This document shows positions 31,160 through 42,100 of a DNA stretch of 64,000 bases, one piece after another (within the stretch, counting starts at the first letter, position 1; every line of letters begins with the position of its first letter). Position numbers and translations under genes: made by a program. The notes under the pieces were generated by a model, which worked only from the letters and a program-made list of their open reading frames with translations, did not search any database and was not told the origin of the DNA. The DNA comes from Dyadobacter sp. NIV53 (lineage in GTDB: Bacteria > Bacteroidota > Bacteroidia > Cytophagales > Spirosomataceae), in NCBI RefSeq assembly GCF_019711195.1, contig NZ_CP081299.1, positions 6,420,501 through 6,484,500 of the forward strand, written 5' to 3'.

Positions 31160-34100
31160 ATGAAAAAATCATTACGCATCATCGTACTTGCAGGATTATG
31201 GTTTGGGGCTCCCGCTTTAAAGGCTTCCGATTTGGATCCCAAATTATCGACAGGGACGTCAACACACAAAACAGAATTAACTCCGCACCATGATGGCCGG
31301 CATTATTTCATCAGCCATTCGGCCCCGACAGGACAACCAACTCAGGCTGACATTGATGCAGCTATATCCGATGCAACCGGACAGGGGCGGATCATAAAAG
31401 TAATAACCGGAGGGCTTAATATTCCCGCAGCTATGAAAGAGGTCACGAGCCTGCCGGTTATTTTCCGGACTGTGATCAACGATTATTCCTACGACATTAC
31501 GGTGATTTCTATGAATTTCACCCCAACCGGCGCTACACTCAATATTGGTTGCCGGTTCACTGTTCCCAACACGCCGACCAATCTTTATTTTGGAGCGAAT
31601 GGTGTCCCTGTTTCGGGTAAAAGTGGTTTCAAGGGTGATCTCCCGATCCTGGAATCATCACTCAGTGAAGCAAACACAGCGCAGCTGGACGACCCTTCCA
31701 ATTTGCTGGTTGGGCAGACAAAATTCACGGAATTTGTTTTACCAGGCTTCAAAGACCATCTTTTTATGGGTTTGGGAAAGGCGTCTAAGATGGATCTTTC
31801 CTGTGGCGCTTTCGGGAATTTTACTTTGTCAGGATATGTAAAAGCAGGCCAGCTGGTTGAAAAAGAAGGAGCGGATGGACAGTATACAGCCGATGGCAAA
31901 CCCTTGCTGCTCGTTTTCGATAACCAGCAAACGGCAGACTGGAAAGATATTTTCTTCGATGCCAAGGTATCATCAGGTTTTCATGCTGCCGGTTACGATG
32001 ATCTGGGATTCCACTTTGGGGCTGATAACCCGGCTAAAATTGATTTAAGTAATCTTCGTAATCCTGATAACCTGCCGTCCTGTGCCCAGGTTTCTGCGGA
32101 AAACTGGCAGGGAGTTGCTTTTCCAACCTTTAAGGTGCGGCTTCCCGGTTTCTTTAAATTGCGTTCGGGCACGTCTCTGGCCATGGGCAGCGTGGCTCCG
32201 GCCACCGGAAAAAACCTGTTTATGGACGCCAATGGACTGATCGGCAATGTGGCAGCCGAAAATGTATACACTTTGCAGCAGGGCTATACGGATGAAGTCA
32301 ACAAATACGATATGTCTCTGGACAACCTGACGGCTACTTACACCTGTAACGGGCAGGTAACGGTTTCCATGCTGGGTAAGATAGGGCTTCCATGGTGCGG
32401 AGCGGCGGCAAAATCGACCACACCGCAGCTTGATTATAGTTTCCGGTATAGCAATAACCGTTACGAAGTATTTATCAAAGATACGGGTGCCGGTACTTTC
32501 AGTTCCAATAAGTATGCGCTTTCAACGGGATCGGATATTATTTTTAATGTCAACGACAATGGGCTTTCCGTTAAAGCAAGTCTGGCTGAAAAGCCCCTGC
32601 TTTCAGTGGACGTTTATGGAAACAGCATCTGTAAGGATTTTCCAGCCAAACTTTCGGCCTCTCAATGCACAGGTAAACAATTGCTTTGGAGCACGGGTGA
32701 CACGGGTTCAACGCTTACCATAAAGCCACTGGTTACGACAACCTACTCAGTCAAATGCCAGGACAATTATTGCGTTGCGGCAGTTTCTGATTCTATAAAA
32801 ATAACAGTTTATGAATCCTTGCCAAGCCCGACACTTGTTTCCGGGCGTGATGCTTTCTGCAGACCTGAAGGTACAGATCTTCGGGCAGACAATTGTGTTG
32901 GAAAAATGGAGTGGCAGCTGCCGGGCAGCAGTTCTTTTAAAGAATATGGCACCGATCAGCGTTTTCAAAACGCCAGCTTTCCTGACATCAACCAGACTTC
33001 CGCATTTACTTATTCAACCCGCTGTAACCTGAACGGATGTTTGAGCCCGGTCGCAGTCAAATCCGTGACGGTCAATCCTGAACCGGCAGTACCTGATCTT
33101 TATTCCAATGCGGCCAATAACACCATCGACCGGAATGGCCTGGTAAGCCTGGGCGGAAGCTGCGATGGCGGCGCCCGTTTGATCTGGGAAAATCTGGCAC
33201 AAAGTACACTTTCATTATCCAATACCAGCACTTATAATGCAGTTTGCCGAAATGATGCTACCGGCTGTCAAAGCCGGACGAGCAGCAGTATTACGATCAG
33301 TGTTTTGTATTTTCCGCCCGGAGCCCCTTCAAATCTCACTTTTCCAGGTGCAGGAACAAATTATCTTACCCTTACCTGGCAGGACAATTCTAATAATGAA
33401 GACGGGTTTCAGATCTTCCGTTCAACTTCGCCTTCCTTTGTTAATCCTCAGATTGCGGGTAGTGTTGCGGCCAATACAACATCTTTCCAGGATAATAACC
33501 TTTTGGAGGGTGTAACCTATTATTACCAGGTTATCGCACATAATAAATATGATCATGGGTATTCGGGGTGGGCGGGTAAGAGCACGCTGCTCAAACCGAC
33601 AGCACCGGAATTGAGCGCAGTAAGTTCACGAATTGTCAGAGGAACCAACGCCAATGTAAACGGATCTTGTAAGACTGGTAGTTTGGTCTGGACTGTCCCT
33701 GTTGGTTATGGGGGCGGAGAAAGAAATCAAACTGAAGAAGTAACCTACTGGGCTAAATGTGTGAGTAATGGTGTGGATGGACCCGGCTCAAGTATCACTG
33801 TTTATGTTTATGATGCAAAACCGGGTGTCCCGGTTTTGTCAGCGGTAAATACCAGGATACCAATGGGGGGTAAAGCAAATGTAACGGGCGTTTGTCCTTC
33901 AGGAACAGCTCTGGTTTGGACTGTGCCTGTTGGTTTTGGCGGTGGGCTTTTAAAACAGGAGGTTAATACAACTTATTGGGCCAAATGTGTTGGTAGCGGT
34001 GGGGAAAGTGATGGGGCGAGTATTGCAGTGAATGTATACAATCCCTGTGAGGGCTTTGCCTCTCCGGCAATATCGGGCACCAACAATACGGTCAAAGGGG

Positions 34101-37100
34101 AAAATTTCACCTTGACCGCGAGCGGTTGTGCCGACGGCAGCTCATACAGCTGGGAGCCACAGGGCAATGTCCGGTTCGACAACGGGGTCTCCAGCAATGA
34201 AATCAGTATCCAGTCTGACACCAATTTTAAGGTAAGCTGCAGAAGGGACAATTGTTACAGCGAATCGAGCCGTTACGTTTCTGCCAGTGACCGCACCAAT
34301 CCCTGTGAGGGCTTTGCCTCTCCGGCAATCTCGGGCACCAACAATACGGTCAAAGGGGAAAATTTCACCTTGACCGCGAGCGGTTGTGCCGACGGCAGCT
34401 CATACAGCTGGGAGCCACAGGGCAATGTCCGGTTTTACAACGGGGTCTCCAGCAATGAAATCAGTATCCAGTCCGACACCAATTTTAAGGTAAGCTGCAG
34501 AAGGGACAATTGTTACAGCGAATCGAGCCGTTACGTTTCTGCCAGTGACCGCACCAATCCCTGCGACGGCTTTGCCTCTCCGGCAATCTCGGGCACCAAC
34601 AATACGGTCAAAGGGGAAAATTTCACCTTGACCGCGAGCGGTTGTGCCGACGGCAGCTCATACAGCTGGGAGCCACAGGGCAATGTCCGGTTCGACAACG
34701 GGGTCTCCAGCAATGAAATCAGTATCCAGTCTGACACCAATTTTAAGGTAAGCTGCAGAAGGGACAATTGTTACAGCGAATCGAGCCGTTACGTTTCTGC
34801 CAGTGACCGCACCAATCCCTGTGAGGGCTTTGCCTCTCCGGCAATCTCGGGCACCAACAATACGGTCAAAGGGGAAAATTTCACCTTGACCGCGAGCGGT
34901 TGTGCCGACGGCAGCTCATACAGCTGGGAGCCACAGGGCAATGTCCGGTTTTACAACGGGGTCTCCAGCAATGAAATCAGTATCCAGTCCGACACCAATT
35001 TTAAGGTAAGCTGCAGAAGGGACAATTGTTACAGCGAATCGAGCCGTTACGTTTCTGCCAGTGACCGCACCAATCCCTGCGACGGCTTTGCCTCTCCGGC
35101 AATCTCGGGCACCAACAATACGGTCAAAGGGGAAAATTTCACCTTGACCGCGAGCGGTTGTGCCGACGGCAGCTCATACAGCTGGGAGCCACAGGGCAAT
35201 GTCCGGTTCGACAACGGGGTCTCCAGCAATGAAATCAGTATCCAGTCTGACACCAATTTTAAGGTAAGCTGCAGAAGGGACAATTGTTACAGCGAATCGA
35301 GCCGTTATGTTTCTGCCAGTGACCGCACCAATCCCTGCGACGGCTTTGCCTCTCCGGCAATCTCGGGCACCAACAATACGGTCAAAGGGGAAAATTTCAC
35401 CTTGACCGCGAGCGGTTGTGCCGACGGCAGTTCATACAGCTGGGAGCCACAGGGCAATGTCCGGTTCGACAACGGGGTCTCCAGCAATGAAATCAGTATC
35501 CAGTCTGACACCAATTTTAAGGTAAGCTGCAGAAGGGACAATTGTTACAGCGAATCGAGCCGTTATGTTTCTGCCAGTGACCGCACCAATCCCTGTGAGG
35601 GCTTTGCCTCTCCGGCAATATCGGGCACCAACAATACGGTCAAAGGGGAAAATTTCACCTTGACCGCGAGCGGTTGTGCCGACGGCAGCTCATACAGCTG
35701 GGAGCCACAGGGCAATGTCCGGTTCGACAACGGGGTCTCCAGCAATGAAATCAGTATCCAGTCTGACACCAATTTTAAGGTAAGCTGCAGAAGGGACAAT
35801 TGTTACAGCGAATCGAGCCGTTATGTTTCTGCCAGTGACCGCACCAATCCCTGCGACGGCTTTGCCTCTCCGGCAATCTCGGGCACCAACAATACGGTCA
35901 AAGGGGAAAATTTCACCTTGACCGCGAGCGGTTGTGCCGACGGCAGTTCATACAGCTGGGAGCCACAGGGCAATGTCCGGTTCGACAACGGGGTCTCCAG
36001 CAATGAAATCAGTATCCAGTCTGACACCAATTTTAAGGTAAGCTGCAGAAGGGACAATTGTTACAGCGAATCGAGCCGTTATGTTTCTGCCAGTGACCGC
36101 ACCAATCCCTGTGAGGGCTTTGCCTCTCCGGCAATATCGGGCACCAACAATACGGTCAAAGGGGAAAATTTCACCTTGACCGCGAGCGGTTGTGCCGACG
36201 GCAGCTCATACAGCTGGGAGCCACAGGGCAATGTCCGGTTTGACAACGGGGTCTCCAGCAATGAAATCAGTATCCAGTCTGACGCTGATTTCAAAGTGAC
36301 TTGTAGTAAAAATGGCTGCAATAGCGAATCGGGCTGGCATGTTAAGGCAGGCGATAGTGTTCGACCTATTCCAAAGCCCAATGTGAATCCTACTTATACA
36401 CACATGTGCGCCGGAAGTTCAGTTAACATTAGCATCACAGGATGCCCTGGAAACAATTTCTCCTGGAGAGACATCTATAGAAATCAAAGCGGCAGCCAGA
36501 ATGGAACCAGCTACACGGCAGACCATCCGTCTTATTATGCATTAGCCTGCCTGGTCGATGGTCGCTCCGGTGATGGCGTAACTGTTGATGTGCTGGAAAC
36601 TCAGGCTCCCTCAGCTCCATCGCTTTCCGGGCCTGATGAGGTATTACCCGGGGAGGCCTTTACCCTTAAGGCGACCGGATGTGCAGGTACGTTTAACTGG
36701 TCACCAGGAAATTACAATGCCGCATTACGGATCCTTCCCTATGGTGAATCTGCTATCAATGCCTCCATACATTCGGATACGCAGTTTAGTGTAAGCTGCA
36801 CGAAGGATGGCTGTACAGGTCCGCCGGTTTCCAAGGTCGTTCGGGTAATTTCCGATACTTTCCCAAATTGGCAACAAACGACCGAAGTATGTAATAGAAC
36901 AGGAAGAATATGGCAGGATATGAATCCCAACTCCAAGACACGTTTTCAGAAGCAGTGTAGAATGCCGACTGTCAAATGCATTACCTACAACGTATCTGTG
37001 AATACTTCCGAAAGACTGACAGATCCCAAAGACCCTAATTCAGATTACAATAATAATCCGGATACCTGTACTAACTGTATTATTTACAGGAATTGTAGTG

Positions 37101-37204
37101 GCGAATTGCAGGTCGGAGATATATGCTGTGGAACTTATAATTATCCTCTTGAAGCACTGGAAGGTTCAGTTACATGCCGCGGTTGTACTGCCTTCCCGAA
37201 ATAA
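31160..37204 (+). CDS. Giant Ig-like/FN3 repeat surface protein with nine near-identical 86-residue repeats
   Basis: A 2014-residue secreted protein. Signal peptide (LAGLWFGAPALKASDL), N-terminal unique region (to about 480), Ig-like modules with the Cys-Trp-Cys pattern (LSASQCTGKQLLWSTGD ... YSVKCQDNYC), one FN3 domain (about 710-800; PSNLTFPGAGTNYLTLTWQD), two related modules ending TTYWAKCV, then nine 86-residue repeats (about 962-1735), each with four Cys and one Trp (LTASGCADGSSYSWEPQG, FKVSCRRDNCYSESS). The C-terminal about 120 residues are Cys-rich (NCIIYRNCSGELQVGDICCG), without a classical T9SS tail. Function probably adhesion or surface structure; how it is exported is not visible. 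Confidence 0.85.
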   Translation: MKKSLRIIVLAGLWFGAPALKASDLDPKLSTGTSTHKTELTPHHDGRHYFISHSAPTGQPTQADIDAAISDATGQGRIIKVITGGLNIPAAMKEVTSLPVIFRTVINDYSYDITVISMNFTPTGATLNIGCRFTVPNTPTNLYFGANGVPVSGKSGFKGDLPILESSLSEANTAQLDDPSNLLVGQTKFTEFVLPGFKDHLFMGLGKASKMDLSCGAFGNFTLSGYVKAGQLVEKEGADGQYTADGKPLLLVFDNQQTADWKDIFFDAKVSSGFHAAGYDDLGFHFGADNPAKIDLSNLRNPDNLPSCAQVSAENWQGVAFPTFKVRLPGFFKLRSGTSLAMGSVAPATGKNLFMDANGLIGNVAAENVYTLQQGYTDEVNKYDMSLDNLTATYTCNGQVTVSMLGKIGLPWCGAAAKSTTPQLDYSFRYSNNRYEVFIKDTGAGTFSSNKYALSTGSDIIFNVNDNGLSVKASLAEKPLLSVDVYGNSICKDFPAKLSASQCTGKQLLWSTGDTGSTLTIKPLVTTTYSVKCQDNYCVAAVSDSIKITVYESLPSPTLVSGRDAFCRPEGTDLRADNCVGKMEWQLPGSSSFKEYGTDQRFQNASFPDINQTSAFTYSTRCNLNGCLSPVAVKSVTVNPEPAVPDLYSNAANNTIDRNGLVSLGGSCDGGARLIWENLAQSTLSLSNTSTYNAVCRNDATGCQSRTSSSITISVLYFPPGAPSNLTFPGAGTNYLTLTWQDNSNNEDGFQIFRSTSPSFVNPQIAGSVAANTTSFQDNNLLEGVTYYYQVIAHNKYDHGYSGWAGKSTLLKPTAPELSAVSSRIVRGTNANVNGSCKTGSLVWTVPVGYGGGERNQTEEVTYWAKCVSNGVDGPGSSITVYVYDAKPGVPVLSAVNTRIPMGGKANVTGVCPSGTALVWTVPVGFGGGLLKQEVNTTYWAKCVGSGGESDGASIAVNVYNPCEGFASPAISGTNNTVKGENFTLTASGCADGSSYSWEPQGNVRFDNGVSSNEISIQSDTNFKVSCRRDNCYSESSRYVSASDRTNPCEGFASPAISGTNNTVKGENFTLTASGCADGSSYSWEPQGNVRFYNGVSSNEISIQSDTNFKVSCRRDNCYSESSRYVSASDRTNPCDGFASPAISGTNNTVKGENFTLTASGCADGSSYSWEPQGNVRFDNGVSSNEISIQSDTNFKVSCRRDNCYSESSRYVSASDRTNPCEGFASPAISGTNNTVKGENFTLTASGCADGSSYSWEPQGNVRFYNGVSSNEISIQSDTNFKVSCRRDNCYSESSRYVSASDRTNPCDGFASPAISGTNNTVKGENFTLTASGCADGSSYSWEPQGNVRFDNGVSSNEISIQSDTNFKVSCRRDNCYSESSRYVSASDRTNPCDGFASPAISGTNNTVKGENFTLTASGCADGSSYSWEPQGNVRFDNGVSSNEISIQSDTNFKVSCRRDNCYSESSRYVSASDRTNPCEGFASPAISGTNNTVKGENFTLTASGCADGSSYSWEPQGNVRFDNGVSSNEISIQSDTNFKVSCRRDNCYSESSRYVSASDRTNPCDGFASPAISGTNNTVKGENFTLTASGCADGSSYSWEPQGNVRFDNGVSSNEISIQSDTNFKVSCRRDNCYSESSRYVSASDRTNPCEGFASPAISGTNNTVKGENFTLTASGCADGSSYSWEPQGNVRFDNGVSSNEISIQSDADFKVTCSKNGCNSESGWHVKAGDSVRPIPKPNVNPTYTHMCAGSSVNISITGCPGNNFSWRDIYRNQSGSQNGTSYTADHPSYYALACLVDGRSGDGVTVDVLETQAPSAPSLSGPDEVLPGEAFTLKATGCAGTFNWSPGNYNAALRILPYGESAINASIHSDTQFSVSCTKDGCTGPPVSKVVRVISDTFPNWQQTTEVCNRTGRIWQDMNPNSKTRFQKQCRMPTVKCITYNVSVNTSERLTDPKDPNSDYNNNPDTCTNCIIYRNCSGELQVGDICCGTYNYPLEALEGSVTCRGCTAFPK
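34043..36364 (+). repeat. Nine tandem 258-bp repeats
   Basis: Units begin at 34043, 34301, 34559, 34817, 35075, 35333, 35591, 35849 and 36107, exactly 258 bp apart and in frame. Only a handful of positions vary: TGTGAG/TGCGAC at the start, ATATCG/ATCTCG, AGCTC/AGTTC, TTCGAC/TTTTAC, TCTGAC/TCCGAC and TTACGT/TTATGT. The last unit diverges over its final third. The near identity shows very recent expansion. Confidence 0.97.
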
Positions 37205-37669
37205 TCCCTGAAATCTCGAAAACAGGGAGGTAGCCGAATCCCTCATTGTGAAACCTATTAGTTACTATTCAATAATATTGCCTTTCATGCGTAACCGCCT
37301 CATCCACCACTTAATCATCCTCCTGGGAATCCTATTCTTCTCCCGGGAAAACCTCGCCCAATCCACCGACCAGAATTTCCCTGTAACTGCCCAGGCGTTC
37401 ATTGTGCCTCAGCCCAACCAGAAACTGGCTAACTATTTTTCAAGCAGCCAGGCGCTGACGATAAACCTGCTTTTAAAGGATCTGACCAAGACCAGTATCC
37501 AGGTTTATTTGAAATGGAGCATGGACGGGCCGGGTGTGAGGGTTGCGAGTATGGATGGTTATGTACCCCCGTCTTTCATCACGCTTCAAAAAGGCGTGAT
37601 CGAGCGACTGAACGGTCTGAGCTTGCAAAATGATTATTTTAGGAATGGGCTCATTGAAGAACAGGGGCT

Positions 37670-37677
37670 GGGGGGGG
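37670..37677 (+). repeat. G8 homopolymer tract at the frameshift of toxin candidate A
   Basis: Eight consecutive G. Nine G would read QGLGGGNPLRTSLPEGF in one frame and restore the protein; with eight the frame stops by 37811. Long G tracts are classical slipped-strand phase-variation sites, but they are also common sites of sequencing error. Confidence 0.8.
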
Positions 37678-38892
37678 TAATCCACTGCGAACAAGTTTGC
37701 CCGAAGGCTTTTACACTTTCCGCGTACAGGCACTGGAAGCAGGTACAGGCCGTGAGGTTTCCAATATCGGTGAGACTTATTTTAGTGTTACCACGCCGTT
37801 GCCTCCGGTGATCAACATTCCTTTTAATGGGGCAGAGCTGTTGATGTTGGAGCCACAGAAGGTTAACATCCAATGGATGCCACGCCATTACAAACAGGCT
37901 GGCAACATCACCACCTATGACCTGAAAGTTTGTAAAGTCCCAGACGGCTACGAACCGACGGAAGCTTTGGACGCCTGCGTGAGTCCGGTTATCGACGACA
38001 AGGCCAATCCCGGAACCTTTTATCCGGGCAATACTGGCATTGGTAACAGCATAATCGGCGCATTGGAACGCGGGGCAAGATATGCAGCGCGGGTAACGAT
38101 CCATGAGTTTGACCCGGATGGGAACGAAGTGGCTTTTGCCAATGAAGGGAGGAGTGAGGTGACGTGGTTCCGGTATGGCGCGCCTTGTGTGTGTCCTGAA
38201 ACTTTTGCGATTAAAGAAGCGGGGCCGGGACGTGTACAACTCACCTGGGAAACCCAAATCGACAACAAAAGTTATAAAATTTTATACAGGAAATCGGGGG
38301 AGAGTAATTGGATTACCCAAACTGTATCGGGGACTACTATAACGATCCCGAATCTTTCCAAAGGCACCTATGAATTTGCCGTACAAGTCGCGTGTACGGA
38401 AATTATGCCTACCAATTTACAGGCTTTTGAGCTGGAAGAAGAAGACGATGAGCAGTTGCCGCCAATCCTGCAAAATCCACTGCTGACGCTGGTCAGTGTT
38501 TCCGGTGGCGGCAAGCCAATTACAATCGACAGCCTGCATACTTTACTGGATTCTATCAAGATCCCATGCGCTGCCCAGATCAGTGACTATGCGGGTTGCG
38601 ATGCCGACATGCCTACGGTTAATCCAACGGGCGTGGCGACGCCCGGAACCAAACCTCTTACCTCGTTAAACCCAGGAGACCTGTTGAGTATTTACGACAT
38701 GACCGTCGTGGTGACCGAAGTGAGCGGCGGTAATGCATTTAGTGGCAAGGGTTTGGCACGTTTACCCTTCGCCCAGAATACAATGGTATCCGTGGAATTC
38801 AGCGGGGTAAAAGCCTGGAAGGCACAGTCCGAAGACATAAAAGGGGGCTGTGTGTATCAAATAGACGGCTACTTCAAAACCAAAAACCTGTC

Positions 38893-39176
38893 CCCAGCCG
38901 ACCTGGCTGGCCAGCAGTCACTGGTGATTGCGGCGTTGACAAATTCAAAGGACACGATGGGTTTTAATGGCACGCTCACCGATGCGCTCAAAGCGTATGA
39001 TTCAACCACAACGGTAGATGATCTTTCCAAATACACCGCGGCTGTATTGCAAGGGAGCCAGGCCATTGCAACGGCACTCGATGATTTGGTGGACGAATAT
39101 TCTGACCCGCGCCTGATCAAAATCCGGACAGAACTGGATTCGCTGATAAAGGTGCTGGCGGTGAATGATTCGCTTT
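38893..39176 (+). repeat. 284-bp tract nearly identical to 50178-50461
   Basis: The two TANFOR paralogues differ noticeably on both sides, yet over this 284-bp stretch I find a single difference (ATCCGGACAG here, ATCCAGACAG in the other copy). This points to recent gene conversion or recombination between the paralogues. Confidence 0.9.
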
Positions 39177-42100
39177 GCCGTGCGACCGGAAACATTACCA
39201 GGATCAATAATCTGACAAGCGTATACACTGATCTGTTCAAGAGGCTGGAAGATTTAAAAAACGAAGCCGGACAAGATCCGGCTGATGGGATTTATGCTAT
39301 ACGGAATGTGGAGGTGAGTAATGTGGACGATCAGTCGGCCAGGATAAGCTGGGTGCCGTCGGGCAACTTTGCGGAACGCCGCCCGACCAAATATGTGATA
39401 GAGTATCAGGACCCAAATGGTGGTGTGTTGCAGGAAACGGTGACTGGTTCGCAGGTCAACCTGCTCAGGCTACAGGAGGGTATTTCCTATAAATATAAGA
39501 TACTTGCTTATAGCGGAGATAAAGTCGTGGCCACATATGGAGAAGGCATGTTTACCACGATTAAGCGTACCATCCCAAAGCCGGAAAACCTGGCATATAC
39601 GGTGCTTGACGGAAACCGGGTAAAAATAACCTGGGACAAAAACAGCCTACATAAGGATTTTAAACTCGTGTTTCATGCTGAAAACGGTGAGACGGGGTCT
39701 GTTTATCCTACGGAAAACGAGATTATTTTAAATAACATCACTCCCGATCAGATATACAATTACGAAGTAGTGGCCTATGGAAACGAGCGCTTGTCAAGTG
39801 ATGCTTCTACTGAAAGTTTTAATACGGGAAAGGTTTGCTCAGTTAAAATCATAGGGCCATCAAGGATCATTCAGGATGATGAAGTGAATCTAACGGTAGC
39901 TGGATGCAGGGCTCAAATTGGGAGTAACAAAAACGAACCGGTAAATGGCACTCTATCATGGGAAACTCCAGAGGGTATTAAACTAGGGTCGTCGATAACT
40001 GTGTCCCCTAGGGTGACCAGTACTTATAAGGTGACTTGTAGTTTTGGTAGTATTTCATGTCCTGATGAAATTACAATTTACGTAGATAAGAAGTGTAAGG
40101 GGGTGATGGCAAATATGGTTCCGGAAAATATTAAATCTGGGGAGCCGGTATTATTAAAGGGTTCAGGATGTTTAGGGAAATATTCATGGAGCGATGGGTA
40201 TCCATCCGCTAGTATTTTATCAAATTCTAAAAGTTTTATAGCATACCCGCAAGCCGGTAATAAGACTTATACCCTTTCTTGCACAGATGCCGATGGATCG
40301 GTTTGTCTTGTTCAAACACCTGAATTAGTAGTCGATTGCAGTTTTAAACTGGCGGTCACAACTCACAACGATGAAATTCAAGATTGCGCCTTCATTTGCT
40401 TTCGCTCAAATACCGGGACAATTTATGTAGAGCCGGTAGGTTGCGATGGGACTATTGTATGGGAAAGAATAGGAGGTAAAGGACAGTGGGGGAACAAAAT
40501 TGTAGAAAGTAATTGGGGTAATGGGGGCAAGAGCTATAATCCGGTTGAAAGAGGTTTTACTGTCAATGCAAAGTGTACTTCTAGTGGGTGCACGGCAACG
40601 ACCGGGTTTATTTCCAGGCCACCTGTAAGAAAGGAGGGCGGATGTGACAATTATCCAGAAAAGAAGAGAATAACTATAGTAAGTGAAACCTCCAATGTTC
40701 TTAAACTTTCATTAACGGGGGCACCTAATTATAAATGGGATGATAATGAATCAACGGAAGAGATCAGATCCTTTCCCATGCCACAAACGGTTATGACGTA
40801 TTCCGCATCCACGGATAATGGCTGTAAAACTTCCCTAGCCTATGCACCCAAGAAGATAACGAATGAAACATCGCCAATTCCTTGTAAGGATTTTATCATA
40901 TCGGGACCAACAAATGTAGAGATACCAGAAAATGGATCTTCTGTTAAAATTCAATTGAAGGCATCCGGGTGTACCAATGGATTAGAGAATTCTATCATTA
41001 GCTGGAAGCGGGATGGTGTTCAAATAAGCTCTGGTATTCAGGAAAGTATAACGATTACTTTTTTAGATTCTGATAAAGATAAAACACGCAATTTTTCCGC
41101 TACTTGCACATTGACCGGGGATGTCAAAACGCATAACGTTAAGGTAACTAAGGTAATACCCGCTCCACTTGCACCCCAAGATCCTTGTGATTTTTACTTG
41201 TATACAAATAAAGGACAGTTCTATGATACTTTTTTAGAATCAAATCAGGAAAACGTTGAAATATTTACTTGGGGAATGGGTACTCAGGTTCAAGCTTTCT
41301 TACAAACTGATGATAACAAAATTATCTCTGTCGGCCCGAACGTGTCATATAAAAATGGTGAAGCAATAATATCGTTTTTCGTTCATAACGCTAAAAAGGG
41401 ATCTATCTCTGTTAAAGTTACCAATTGGGTCGGAGGCGCTTTTTGTAGTAAGTCGATCTATATTAATGTAAGTAATGATCGAAGTGTCAACCCGAATTTT
41501 GTGCCATTCGAATTTAAAGGGCCTGTTACTCCGATCTCAGGGAATTGCGAAAAATACAGAGGCAAAACAGAAATTCCAATTATCAGAGATTCATATGGAC
41601 AATCTCTATATATTCTGAACAATAGTAATCTTAGGGATTTTGGGGTACTTTCATTATATGTGAAAGGACAAACCGTCTTTTATCAAGATGTTACTGTTCC
41701 GGACAAAATAGCATTGGTAGATAAAGTGTGTAATGCAAACCGGGGTTCTACTTCTTATTGGTATGCAGATGCTGCTAGGACTTCCCGGCTTAATGATTTC
41801 ATTACGTTAGGAGGCTACACGACAGCAATAGTGGACGATCCTGATTTTGAAAGAAGTAAAACTTATTTTTCACGCTGTGTATTCAGAAATGGAGATTATT
41901 GTGACAAGCAGGTTGTAGTAAATCCTGGAATGTCACGATATGGACGTATCGGAACGACAGAGTCAGGATCTTCCATTGTTGAAACGACGTTAGGCTGTCA
42001 GTTCTCCAAACAAAAAGCTGTCGATATTCTCTTATCCGATATCCTATGCCAAAAACTAAGTTTATTAAAAGGTAGTGAGAAGGACGTTCTGATTGCATTG

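Noticed and set aside
34043..36364. Possible CRISPR array because of regular repetition
   Set aside because: The unit is 258 bp, fully coding and without variable spacers; it is a protein repeat.
34531..36381. Repeated 78-codon open frames on the minus strand within the 258-bp array
   Set aside because: They are the same shadow frame copied with each repeat, opposite to a well-supported coding frame.
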